Shown: positions 6,618 through 15,564 of the stretch, piece by piece | Layout: each line of letters opens with the position of its first letter | Position numbering within the stretch: the stretch's first letter is position 1 | NCBI GenBank assembly: GCA_043779185.1 | Contig: JAYWEQ010000003.1 | Coordinates: 1 to 19,597 of the forward strand | Origin: JAYWDA01 sp043779185 | Lineage (GTDB): Bacteria; Bdellovibrionota; Bdellovibrionia; Bdellovibrionales; Bdellovibrionaceae | Length of the DNA: 19,597 nt | Direction: 5' to 3' | Position numbers and translations under genes: made by a program | Notes under the pieces: model-generated | What the model was told of the DNA's origin: nothing | Seen by the model: the letters and a program-made list of their open reading frames with translations, nothing else | Databases searched by the model: none

Positions 6618-9600
6618 ATGAAAAATATTTCCTTGGCCTTTCTCCTACTTTTCTTCGTACCCACCATAGCGACTGCCGAAACAAAAGCGAAAAAAGGTCT
6701 TCTTCCCGAAGTGCGTCTGGATTCTCCGAATGAAGATGTCAACGAACTGAAAGCCGCCACTTCCGAAGTCTTGATCACCCGCTCAGAAAATAAAGCCATT
6801 GAATCATTGCAAAATATCTTAAAAACCAAAAAAGGTTCGCTGCAAGAAGCCGATCTTTTGTATCGATTGGCTGAGCTTTATATGCGCAGGTCCAAATCCG
6901 GACGCTTTTTTGATCTGCAGATCGCCGGAAAATCTAAACAGCTTTCCAGTTTTCCAATGCCCAATGAAAAAGGCGCGGACTGGATTAAAAAAGCAATGGC
7001 GATCTATAGTCGCATCGAAATAGAATTCAAAAAATATCCAGAAATGGATTCGGTTCTTTTTAATAATGCTTTTGCCCATCAGCAAGTTGGAAAAATAAAA
7101 GAAGCTCAAACCCTTTATGAAAATATGGTCACACGTTTTCCAAAGTCAGCGCTGGTTCCGGACTGTTTGGTCGGCCTGGGAGAGCTTTACTATGATCAAA
7201 GAAAATTTGCTGTTGCTATGGAATTTTTGACTCGCCTTGAACAACACGCCGATTCTAGGGTTTACCCCTACGGAATGTATAAATTAGCTTGGACTCACTA
7301 CAATATGTCCGACACACCAAAAGGCGTGAAGCGTCTTCTTCAAGTTGTCGAGTTAAGCCCTCTTTCAGTGGAGGGTGAAAATAATAAAAATAAACAGAAC
7401 TTACGCCGAGAAGCTTTGCGGGACTTAACTATTTTTATTGGCGATAGCACTCCGGCGAATGAGCTAGTCATGATTTTTGCTAAGATTACCAAAGGCGAAG
7501 AGTTTGGCCAAGCCATGACAGATCTAGCCCGCCTGTATGAGGGGCACGGTCGCTTTAAAGATATGAATATTTTCTTACCCGAATTTATCAAACGGGATCC
7601 CGACAACGTTTATTTGGTGAAAGCTCATCTGTCGTTGGTTGAATCAAATGAATCTTTAAAGTTGCGAGATCAAGTCATCGAGCATTTAAGAACCGCAGCG
7701 GCCCTTTGCCAAACAGATTCGCCTTGGCGCTTAAAGCAGAAACGCGAAATTCCTGACGAGTCCTGCAGCCATGGCTTTAAAGTGACCGCCAAAGATATCG
7801 CTGAAAAATGGTGGGAGATCTGGCTTAAAAATAAAAAACATCAAGAATTTACGTCCTTAACAGAAAAGGCATTAAAAATAATTATCGATCACGAAGAAAA
7901 AGAAACGCCGGATTTTAAAACTCACTACGCCTACGCAGAACTCCTGTTTGCGTTGGACCGCTTTGACGAAGCCAGCGAACAATATAAAATGGTTGCAGAT
8001 GGCATTAAAGGCGATGCCAAGCTTGAACAAGACGCCACCTATTCCGCTTTATTTGCCAAAGAAAAAAGTATTAGCAAATTGGGAAAAGAAAAATCTGCCT
8101 TGCGAGAAGGTGAACGCAAGGATTTAGCGCTTAATTTCGTTAAGAAATATCCAAAGTCGGCTCAAACACCAGAAGTCACAATGAAGCTTGCGGTGATCTA
8201 TTACGAGGAAGCCAATTATAGCGAATCTCAGAAGTGGCTTAAGCCCTCTTTAGAAGGCCAATACGGTAAAGATCTTCAAGCAAAGGCAGAAGATCTTCAA
8301 CTGGACATCTATAATATTAAAAAAGATTATGTTTCGATTCAAATGCTAGCCAAAAAAGTCACGGACTCATCGCACGATTTAAATCGTGTCGCCAATATGA
8401 CTCGCATTGAACAAGAAGCCAGTTATGCAGAAATTCAAGATGATATAAAAAGCAATAAAAAATCTGATGGCGCTGAAAAATTGGTTCGATTTTCAAAAGA
8501 ACACGGCAAATCAAAGATGGCTCCGGATGCCTTGTGGCAAGCTGTTAGTCTTTACTTTTCTGAGGTCTCTTCGACCAAAGGAGCTGATACAGCGGTCCTT
8601 TTTGCCAATCAATTCCCCAATGATTCAAGGTCCCCTGATGCTCTGAAAGAAGCCGCAAAAACATACGCCCAAAATGGTTACCTGATGAAGGCTGCCGATA
8701 CACTGAAGCGAATTGCAGACTCCGATAAAAAAGATAAAAATACTAATTTCGAATTGGCTGCGGATTTTTATGCTTTAGAAAAACGCGATAAAGAAGCTCG
8801 TTCGATCTATAATACACTCATCAGCACCGCTGATGCGAAAGCAAAATCAAGGCTTTATTCTAAAATTCTTTCGACCTATCAAGAAAAAGCCGGTCCTGAG
8901 TTCGCCAAACTTCAAGCCAGCGTCCTAGCCCTTAATATAGAACCCTATGCAACTCAGATTTTATACGAGCGCCTGACTCAGCTTTTAGATTCTAAAAAGA
9001 ACGCAGAAGCTTTTGAATTAGCAAAAAAAATTATGAGTCGTGACACCACACCACTTTTAAAAGCAAAAGCCCGCCTCATTCAAGCTAAAATTTTAGAACA
9101 AGAATTAACTCATCAAAGTCTTAAAACCAGTAAAGAAGATCGATTTGCATTGGTCCTAGGGATGAAAACAGAACGCCTTGAAAAAGCTCAGACCGCTTAC
9201 CTTAGCGCTTCAAAAATGGCTGCCGATTCACAAGTTCAGCTTGAGGCCTTAAGTGGAATCGACCGCTGTTATAGTGATTATGTCGATAGCCTAAAAGCCA
9301 TTCAAGTGCCCGCCGGTATGAGTCCAGCGGATCAGCAGAATCTTAAAAATGAAATGGGAAAAATTATTTCTCAGTTGGATAACAAACGAAAAGACAATGC
9401 TATTCAGTTAAAAAAATTAGCTAAAGTTCAAGTGATCGATAAAAACAAAACATGGAACTTTGCAGAAATGCCCGCCGATCAAAGTCTTTCACCGGTCGCA
9501 CACTACCCAATTTTGTTGCAGCTAAAGGCCTATTTGCCGGCGAACAGTGAGATGCTTTTCAGTCAGCTGAAGCGTCTTGAAGGTCGCACCAACACACCTT

Positions 9601-10331
9601 GTGTCAGTAAGGACGTCAGCAGCGGCTATAAATATCACCAGGCCATGGCGACTTGTTTTGCCAGCAAAGATATCAAAGAAATGGAGAAAATTGCTTATTC
9701 ACTGGTCGAATCTAAAGATCATAAACAGATCGGATTTTATTATTTAGGTTTAGTGGCAGAACTCCAGGGTGCTTTTGAAAAATCTTTGTACTTTATGGAG
9801 CTTGCGATCAAATCTCAAAATGAGGCGCCTCTGCTTGCTTATCAAAAAGCCCGTATGGTTTATCAAACCGAAGGATTGGCTTCGGCGTTACCATTTTTTG
9901 ACAAAGTTTTAGACATGCAAATGAGCTCGACAGAAACTGAAACTTTTATTGGAATTAAATCCTATTTAGAGGGAGATTTCGAGACTGCTATCCTCAAATT
10001 TTCACCGCTCAATGCCGATCAAATGTATAATCTAGGTGTAGGTCCACTTCTTTCGGAAAGTTACGCACAAAAGGGTCAGACAGATAAGGCCCTGAACTTA
10101 CTGAATCAGTTGATCGAAAAGGGCGCTAACTCTTTAGAACTTGTCCTAGAGAAAGCGCGAATTTTAGAGACTTACAAAATGGCTCCTTTACTAGCGGTGG
10201 AAGCTTATGAAAAAGCCCGCCAAATGACGAAAGAGGAAAATTTAAAGAACTGGTTAGATAGAAAATTAGATTTGTTAAAGAACCAAAATAAAAGTCGAGC
10301 TGCACGTATCTCCGGGAGACTTTATATATGA
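6618..10331 (+). CDS. Large periplasmic TPR protein (GltD/AgmU-like)
   Basis: 1237 residues. ATG 6618 has TTTTGGAGA six bases upstream; the frame can be opened 12 bases earlier with a TTG that overlaps the Shine-Dalgarno sequence, so I reject that. Seen: a signal peptide with hydrophobic core LAFLLLFFVP and likely cleavage after IATA (residue 20), then almost all alpha-helical sequence with many degenerate TPR pairs (for example residues about 140-230, 430-470 and 1030-1200). Two Cys, 364 and 383, may pair in the periplasm. No enzymatic motif. In size and composition it resembles Myxococcus AgmU/GltD, a very large TPR protein of the gliding complex; similarity of sequence was not tested. Likely role: periplasmic scaffold linking motor to envelope parts. 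Confidence 0.85.
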   Translation: MKNISLAFLLLFFVPTIATAETKAKKGLLPEVRLDSPNEDVNELKAATSEVLITRSENKAIESLQNILKTKKGSLQEADLLYRLAELYMRRSKSGRFFDLQIAGKSKQLSSFPMPNEKGADWIKKAMAIYSRIEIEFKKYPEMDSVLFNNAFAHQQVGKIKEAQTLYENMVTRFPKSALVPDCLVGLGELYYDQRKFAVAMEFLTRLEQHADSRVYPYGMYKLAWTHYNMSDTPKGVKRLLQVVELSPLSVEGENNKNKQNLRREALRDLTIFIGDSTPANELVMIFAKITKGEEFGQAMTDLARLYEGHGRFKDMNIFLPEFIKRDPDNVYLVKAHLSLVESNESLKLRDQVIEHLRTAAALCQTDSPWRLKQKREIPDESCSHGFKVTAKDIAEKWWEIWLKNKKHQEFTSLTEKALKIIIDHEEKETPDFKTHYAYAELLFALDRFDEASEQYKMVADGIKGDAKLEQDATYSALFAKEKSISKLGKEKSALREGERKDLALNFVKKYPKSAQTPEVTMKLAVIYYEEANYSESQKWLKPSLEGQYGKDLQAKAEDLQLDIYNIKKDYVSIQMLAKKVTDSSHDLNRVANMTRIEQEASYAEIQDDIKSNKKSDGAEKLVRFSKEHGKSKMAPDALWQAVSLYFSEVSSTKGADTAVLFANQFPNDSRSPDALKEAAKTYAQNGYLMKAADTLKRIADSDKKDKNTNFELAADFYALEKRDKEARSIYNTLISTADAKAKSRLYSKILSTYQEKAGPEFAKLQASVLALNIEPYATQILYERLTQLLDSKKNAEAFELAKKIMSRDTTPLLKAKARLIQAKILEQELTHQSLKTSKEDRFALVLGMKTERLEKAQTAYLSASKMAADSQVQLEALSGIDRCYSDYVDSLKAIQVPAGMSPADQQNLKNEMGKIISQLDNKRKDNAIQLKKLAKVQVIDKNKTWNFAEMPADQSLSPVAHYPILLQLKAYLPANSEMLFSQLKRLEGRTNTPCVSKDVSSGYKYHQAMATCFASKDIKEMEKIAYSLVESKDHKQIGFYYLGLVAELQGAFEKSLYFMELAIKSQNEAPLLAYQKARMVYQTEGLASALPFFDKVLDMQMSSTETETFIGIKSYLEGDFETAILKFSPLNADQMYNLGVGPLLSESYAQKGQTDKALNLLNQLIEKGANSLELVLEKARILETYKMAPLLAVEAYEKARQMTKEENLKNWLDRKLDLLKNQNKSRAARISGRLYI

Positions 10332-10343
10332 GGAACGAATTTT

Positions 10344-10601
10344 ATGATGACTCTTATATCAAAGTGTCTTGGACTTGTGGTGTTTTCGGCTTTTAGCCTT
10401 ATTGCCATCCAAGCCCACGCCAAGAAAAGCATTCGAAAAGTTCAAGAAGTGAATTTTTCGGAAATGAGCCTAAAAGGAACTGTCAGAAATCCTGACGGAG
10501 CCTACCTCGTCCAAAAACGAGGAATAAAGTTCTTACCGCTTTACGAGGTCAAAAAAGATATGGACTCGCGAATTCGCGAATCCAGTTTTTATGTGAAGTA
10601 A
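10344..10601 (+). CDS. Small secreted protein of unknown function within the operon
   Basis: 85 residues. Signal peptide MMTLISKCLGLVVFSAFSLI with likely cleavage after the AHA near residue 26, leaving about 59 residues rich in Lys, Arg and Glu and without Cys. The middle reads MSLKGTVRNPDGAYLVQKRG, which could fold as small beta strands. GAGG lies about ten bases upstream of the first of two ATG codons. I do not recognise a family. It lies 12 bp after the large TPR gene and 19 bp before the FHA/TonB-like gene, so it is very probably a real periplasmic component or chaperone of the machine. Confidence 0.7.
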   Translation: MMTLISKCLGLVVFSAFSLIAIQAHAKKSIRKVQEVNFSEMSLKGTVRNPDGAYLVQKRGIKFLPLYEVKKDMDSRIRESSFYVK

Positions 10602-10620
10602 CTTTAAAAGGGATGGTTAT

Positions 10621-12045
10621 ATGCTGACATTGGTGATTCAACAAACCCTGGCCAATGGGGTTAAAAAAGTGTGGCGACTGCGCCCAGATACAAAAGCTAA
10701 AACTTTTGGATCTTCCCGATTAGCCGATGTTATTTCCATAGATCCCTTAGCCAAAGGAATCCAAGGAGTTTTTGAATACAGAAATCACAAATGGTGGTAT
10801 GTCGATTTAGATCGTGCCCATGTCAGCGACGAAACAATTCCCGAGCAAGAAATTTTAGGATCCACCATTCTGAAGCTTGATGGCTCCATTCTTTTCCTTG
10901 AAACAATCAATAAAGACTGGAAAGTTTTTGCTGATCCTGAAAAATTCGTTCAAACCGTCAGCCAAGATTCGGTGCCAAAACTTGCTTATACATTGTATGT
11001 CGTAAAATTTAACGGCGCTACGATGGAAACCAAAGTTCTTCCGCGCGGAGAAAAATTTATTCCGTCGATCACTCAGCAAGCTGGGGTTTCGATCACAACA
11101 AAAGAAATTGAACTGAAAGACGCTCAAGATTTAATGAATTTAGATCTTCACCAGCTGATGGATAAAGACAGTAAGCGCGGGGCTTATGTTCTGCTCAGCT
11201 CGGCCTTTTTATTATTTGGTTTATCTTTATTCTTTAATAAAAAAGAGATGGCTATTGAATTACCAAAAACATCGCGGGCCATGAAAATCGTTGTGATCAC
11301 GGATTTGAAAAAAAAACCTGGCTCTATGGCAGCTAAAAAAGTTGAACAAAAGGCACCTCCAGTGGCTCAACAAACTCCACCTCCAAAAAATACACCCACC
11401 CCCGCCCCGTCTGGTGGAAGCAAAATGGCTGGCATGTTAAAATCCTTCAGCGCTGGGCGCATTTCACAAATGTTAGGCAAAGTTTCAGCCCAAGCCGCTA
11501 AAACTGAAAATGTCATTGTCAGTGTGGGCGTGAAAGCAAGCCCCGATCAAGGTGGTCGCGCTTTGGCCGCTTTGGGGCCGATTAATCATTCTGGAAAAGA
11601 CTGGTCTAAAGACGCAAAAGGTGCCGGTACCGGTGTTTCAACAGCGGGTCGTGGCGGTGGCGGAAGTATGTCAGGATACGGATCATTAAGTGGTGGCAAC
11701 ACAGGGAACGCCGGCATTGGTTTGATTGAAGAGGAATCCGAAGTTGTTGGCGGTTTAGACCGTGATGTGATTGCTCAATATATTAAAACTCAATTAGGAC
11801 AAATCCTTTACTGCTACGAACGACAACTCAGTGCTCATCCAGAAATGGAAGGGAAAGTGTCGGTTAAGTTTGTTATTAATGGCACAGGCAAAGTCGATGA
11901 ACAAAAAATTGGCGATACAACATTGAAAAACGCGACCGTCGAGGGATGTATTCTGAATAGAGTTGCGCAATGGAAGTTTCCAAACCCAACAGGTGGAACG
12001 AAGGTCGTTGTGACCTATCCATTTCTATTTAAGAGTACTAACTAA
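10621..12045 (+). CDS. Transenvelope protein: FHA-like domain, TM, Pro/Gly-rich arm, AgmX/PglI-type TonB-like C-terminus (GltG-like)
   Basis: 474 residues. Residues about 1-110 resemble an FHA beta-sandwich (TFGSSRLADVISI, then EYRNHKWWYVDL). One membrane helix is at about 188-206 (AYVLLSSAFLLFGLSLFF); with no signal peptide, the N-terminal domain should be cytoplasmic. Residues 240-266 are Pro-rich and 333-370 Gly-rich, an extended arm long enough to cross the periplasm. The final 90 residues match the AgmX/PglI C-terminal domain, a TonB-like fold, with the Cys398 (YCYE) and Cys443 (GCILNRV) pair. This is the architecture of Myxococcus GltG/GltJ, which connect the AglRQS motor to the periplasmic and outer-membrane parts. 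The proline-rich arm is on the periplasmic side, so it is not an obvious ligand for the cytoplasmic GYF domain. ATG 10621 lies after AAAAGGGATGG. Confidence 0.88.
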   Translation: MLTLVIQQTLANGVKKVWRLRPDTKAKTFGSSRLADVISIDPLAKGIQGVFEYRNHKWWYVDLDRAHVSDETIPEQEILGSTILKLDGSILFLETINKDWKVFADPEKFVQTVSQDSVPKLAYTLYVVKFNGATMETKVLPRGEKFIPSITQQAGVSITTKEIELKDAQDLMNLDLHQLMDKDSKRGAYVLLSSAFLLFGLSLFFNKKEMAIELPKTSRAMKIVVITDLKKKPGSMAAKKVEQKAPPVAQQTPPPKNTPTPAPSGGSKMAGMLKSFSAGRISQMLGKVSAQAAKTENVIVSVGVKASPDQGGRALAALGPINHSGKDWSKDAKGAGTGVSTAGRGGGGSMSGYGSLSGGNTGNAGIGLIEEESEVVGGLDRDVIAQYIKTQLGQILYCYERQLSAHPEMEGKVSVKFVINGTGKVDEQKIGDTTLKNATVEGCILNRVAQWKFPNPTGGTKVVVTYPFLFKSTN

Positions 12046-12059
12046 GACGGAGGAACATC

Positions 12060-12782
12060 ATGAAAATCATCATTTTACTTGCGACCCTACTCGTGGCGAC
12101 CACGACTGCGGCGCAGACGTCTGAGAAGTCAGATAAATTAGACATCAAAAAACTAGAGGATAAATACTGGTCTGCCAAAGACGACGATTATTCTGTCGTT
12201 CAAAATAGAGCCTTCACCAAAGGAAAAAGGTTTTATATTTACGGCTCAGCAGGAATTCCGATCAACGATCCCTACAGCACGGGTCAAGTTTACAACACCG
12301 CGGTCGGTTACTACTTCACAGAAAAATGGGGTGCTGAAGTTTCTTATTTAAGCGCTTCTTTGTATGACAATGATGCCACTGAAACTTTCGTGAAGCAGCA
12401 CAAGACCGTCCCTGACCATAATCGTTTTACACAAATGGTTTCAGCCAACGTCAACTTTGTCCCTTTGTATGCAAAAATGAGTTTCTTAGATCGTAAAGTT
12501 ATTTATTTCGATATGGGACTGAGCGCAGGTCTAGGCCAAACAACTTATGAAATTGTCAATGACACCGGCAACATTACAAGCACAGCACTTTCTGGAAATA
12601 TCGCTTTATTTCAGCATTATTTTTTCTCGGAACATTTTGCTGTTCGATTAGATTTTAAAAACTTTTTTACGTCTGAAGACAAGCAGCGATACCGCGTTCA
12701 AGGCTTAACCAGAGATCCTAAGCTTCCCGGCGGAACCGTCAATGATACATTGCTAACCGGTGGCGTCACATTTTGGTACTAA
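12060..12782 (+). CDS. Outer-membrane beta-barrel protein (Glt-like)
   Basis: 240 residues. Signal peptide with cleavage after TTAA (about residue 18). A short polar stretch with KLEDKYWSAKDDDYSVVQNR follows, then alternating strands with aromatic girdles (YIYGSAGIPI, YNTAVGYYF, WGAEVSYLSAS, VIYFDMGLSAGLG, FAVRLDFKNF) ending in FWY, the aromatic C-terminus that Bam recognises. This fits the small barrel family found beside gliding genes in myxobacteria and Bdellovibrio (OMP_myx_plus type); about eight strands is my estimate. It would be the outer-membrane end of the machine. ATG 12060 has GGAGGAA upstream. Only one barrel is present here, whereas Myxococcus has several (GltA, GltB, GltH). Confidence 0.85.
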   Translation: MKIIILLATLLVATTTAAQTSEKSDKLDIKKLEDKYWSAKDDDYSVVQNRAFTKGKRFYIYGSAGIPINDPYSTGQVYNTAVGYYFTEKWGAEVSYLSASLYDNDATETFVKQHKTVPDHNRFTQMVSANVNFVPLYAKMSFLDRKVIYFDMGLSAGLGQTTYEIVNDTGNITSTALSGNIALFQHYFFSEHFAVRLDFKNFFTSEDKQRYRVQGLTRDPKLPGGTVNDTLLTGGVTFWY

Positions 12783-12807
12783 TGTCAGCTTTCAGTGAGG
12801 AGCTTTT

Positions 12808-14880
12808 ATGAATTACAGTCGATTAATTTTACCACTTCTAATCTCGTTCACCACTCTGACAGCGTGGAGCGCGGATTCTTTAATCATTAAAAGCAAAGGT
12901 CGCCCAGCGGCCGGTCGTCTGAAATTAAAATCAAGTAAAGTTCCCACTTACGAGATTTTTAAAGATAAAAATATTCCTCGCTTGGATCTTGGCGAAGAAG
13001 CCAGCGTCGAAGCCGTCGACACCAAACTGTCCTTCGAGGCAAAACTTTTCAGTCTGAAACCGATTGAAAAATTTGCGTCACTAAAGGTGCCCGAGATTGA
13101 TAGCAAAAAAATAGGCCCCCTGCCGTTGATGCCTGCCAAGGTCGTCACCAGTGATAAAAATATCTCTAAAATTCCCGCTCTTAAAGAACTAAAAACCGTT
13201 GGAGAGCCTAACCTTGCGGCCTCAGAACCAGCGACCAAAGCTTTGATAAATATGAAAGACGCCGATTATAAACTTCTTGAAGCTTTGATTTACCTGGAGG
13301 ACCACAAAAATTACGAGCAAGCATTAGCTCTTTTAGGCGATCTTCTGAAGGGCAACGATTACAAATACGAGTCCTTATATGCTTACTCGCTGACAGCCCA
13401 AGCTCTTAAACTGAATTCAGAATTCCGTTTTAATATGTTTCGTGTCGCCAAAGAATCAAAGGACAAAGGTTTACAGACAGACGCTGTTCAATCTTTGGTT
13501 GACCATGTTGAGTCTTTAGAAATTTCTGATTTAAAAGAGCTTGAGCCTTTGGTGGCAAAATTTGATATCGATACCACCAACAGCGACGCTTATAATTTTT
13601 ACCGCGCCAAGTTTTTCTTGGAAGAGGGAAATTTAGGCCAAGTTGAGGACGCTCTTCTTTTTGTCCCAGAAAAGTCTAAATTTTATGGTGATGCTTTGCT
13701 AGTTTCTGCGATCTACAATTACCGCCGTGGCAAAATCGATGAATCCATCCATGATCTAGATAAGCTCACTCGTTCGATTGAAAAATACAGTCGCCTGCAA
13801 GGCATCGCCGCCATCACTTTGGCTCGCGCCTACTTTCAAAAAGGAATGTACAAAGAAGCTTCAGGATCCTATCTGACAGTTAATAAAGCCGATCCTTTGT
13901 GGCTGCAAGCCATGGTTGAACAAGCCTGGACTCAAATTCTACAAGGCGACTATGTCGGAGCTGCTGGCAATATGTTCACTTTGCACACGGATTTCTTTAA
14001 GAACGCATTTGCTCCTGAATCCTACGTTGTAAGAACCGTTGGATACTTAAATCTGTGTCAGTTCGGGGATGGACTGCAGGTTTTAGGAAACCTTCATAAA
14101 AAATATGATCCGGCCAAAGAAAAATTAGAAAAGTATAAAGGCGCGCACAAAGAATCCTCTGACTATTATGAAACAGTCAAAGGCTGGTTTAAAAATACAG
14201 ACTTGAAAGAGGTCGATGGCTTGCCTCGGACATTTATTGTCGAGCTGGCCCGCCATCCTTCTTTTATGAAAATACAAACTCAGATCAATAATTTCGAAGA
14301 TGAAATCGAAGGCTTTAATAAAGCCACCCTGACGATTATTCAACGTGAAAAAACACTGATTAAAAAACAGTCCGAAGCCAAAGAAGAAATCGCTAAACTT
14401 CAAAAGATAAAATCGGGAGAAAAAGGGAATCAGGCTCAGATCAATCTTGATACTGCTTTTCAAGAAAAGCGTTTAGCTGCTTACAAGATTCAATATCAAT
14501 TAACGAACCGAGCTCGAACTTTAATCAAAGAGCTGCGCGAAAAAGCTTTGGTTCGAGCTGAAAAAGAAAAAGTGATTCTACGAGCCCAAGCTGGGCAAGC
14601 TTTAAAACAGCGCTTTGAAGGTTTGGTTGCCGATCTCAAACGGGTTCTTGATCAAAACGATGTGCTTCAGTATGAACTGTATTCGGGCGCTGGCGAACAC
14701 ATCCGTTACCAAATGGCTGGCGGTGATACAAAAGATAAAGACAACGCCGACAAAAAGCCTGACGATAAAAAAGTATCATGGAAATTTAAGGGTGAAATCT
14801 GGGAAGACGAAGTTGGACACTTTCGCTCCTCCTTAGAAAATGTCTGTCCAAAAGAAGACGCCGCCGTGGCTGCGAAGTAA
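12808..14880 (+). CDS. Periplasmic TPR and coiled-coil protein (GltE/AglT-like)
   Basis: 690 residues. Signal peptide with cleavage near residue 22 (AWSA). Residues 23-150 are low-complexity, Lys/Pro/Leu-rich and probably extended. Residues about 150-420 are helical repeats of TPR type (YLEDHKNYEQALALLGDLLK, ARAYFQKGMYKEASGSY). A long charged coiled coil covers about 485-610. The C-terminal segment, near 658-683, has WKFKGEIWEDEVGHF and a single Cys. No catalytic motifs. By order and architecture it looks like GltE/AglT, but naming is by context. Likely a scaffold between the transenvelope arm and the outer-membrane barrel just upstream. GAGGAG lies six bases before ATG 12808. Confidence 0.83.
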   Translation: MNYSRLILPLLISFTTLTAWSADSLIIKSKGRPAAGRLKLKSSKVPTYEIFKDKNIPRLDLGEEASVEAVDTKLSFEAKLFSLKPIEKFASLKVPEIDSKKIGPLPLMPAKVVTSDKNISKIPALKELKTVGEPNLAASEPATKALINMKDADYKLLEALIYLEDHKNYEQALALLGDLLKGNDYKYESLYAYSLTAQALKLNSEFRFNMFRVAKESKDKGLQTDAVQSLVDHVESLEISDLKELEPLVAKFDIDTTNSDAYNFYRAKFFLEEGNLGQVEDALLFVPEKSKFYGDALLVSAIYNYRRGKIDESIHDLDKLTRSIEKYSRLQGIAAITLARAYFQKGMYKEASGSYLTVNKADPLWLQAMVEQAWTQILQGDYVGAAGNMFTLHTDFFKNAFAPESYVVRTVGYLNLCQFGDGLQVLGNLHKKYDPAKEKLEKYKGAHKESSDYYETVKGWFKNTDLKEVDGLPRTFIVELARHPSFMKIQTQINNFEDEIEGFNKATLTIIQREKTLIKKQSEAKEEIAKLQKIKSGEKGNQAQINLDTAFQEKRLAAYKIQYQLTNRARTLIKELREKALVRAEKEKVILRAQAGQALKQRFEGLVADLKRVLDQNDVLQYELYSGAGEHIRYQMAGGDTKDKDNADKKPDDKKVSWKFKGEIWEDEVGHFRSSLENVCPKEDAAVAAK

Positions 14881-14920
14881 TTTAAAGATTTATCATTTCA
14901 TTTTTCTATAAGGAGCATTT

Positions 14921-15562
14921 ATGAAAAACATTTTAATTTTTGCTTTAACTCTGACTCTGCCCATGACCGTCCAAGCGAAGGTCAGCTCGCAACAGCAAAT
15001 GGATAAAGTGAAATCAAATCTGGACAATTCCAAAGCCAATCTGACAGATTATAAAAATAATCTTGAGACCGTCGATAAAAATATCAAAGAGGTCGTTAAA
15101 GCTCGCGCGCAAGTTGAAGAACAAAAAAAACAAGTCGGCGCTCAATTAAAAGATAACCGCGATGCCAATAAAAAATTAGACCAGCAAGACAAAGAGCTTA
15201 ATGCCTTGATTACGGATGAAAAAAACAAAACGGCCACTGAAGAAAAGCGCGTCAAAGAATTAGAAGATATGGTTGCAAAAATAAAAGATAATCAGAAAAA
15301 ACGCGAAGCTAATGTGCAAAACTATCAAACTCAGCTCACCCAGCTGCAAGAAGAAAAAAAGACCTGGAGCCAGCGGGACACCCAGCTCAAAGAGCAAGAC
15401 ACCCAAGTCAGCAAACAATTGGGATCACTGACCACCCAAGAAAAAGACTGGCGCAACAAGAAAAAAGGCTATGAAGGCGAGATCGGACGCTGGAATAAGG
15501 AAGTCGATAAGCAACAAAAGCTGGTCGAACAATACAGTTCTTTATCAGAAGTAAAAGATTAA
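14921..15562 (+). CDS. Secreted coiled-coil protein, last gene of the operon
   Basis: 213 residues. Signal peptide with cleavage after VQA (about residue 19). Nearly all of the rest is a Lys/Gln/Glu-rich heptad coiled coil without Cys, capable of a rod of about 28 nm if continuous. I do not recognise a precise family; a role as a periplasmic spacer or a partner of the coiled coil in the preceding protein is likely. AAGGAGC lies six bases before the ATG. The gene ends two bases from the convergent metallopeptidase and no terminator with a T tract is visible, so the operon transcript probably runs into antisense of that gene. Confidence 0.82.
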   Translation: MKNILIFALTLTLPMTVQAKVSSQQQMDKVKSNLDNSKANLTDYKNNLETVDKNIKEVVKARAQVEEQKKQVGAQLKDNRDANKKLDQQDKELNALITDEKNKTATEEKRVKELEDMVAKIKDNQKKREANVQNYQTQLTQLQEEKKTWSQRDTQLKEQDTQVSKQLGSLTTQEKDWRNKKKGYEGEIGRWNKEVDKQQKLVEQYSSLSEVKD

Positions 15563-15564
15563 TT

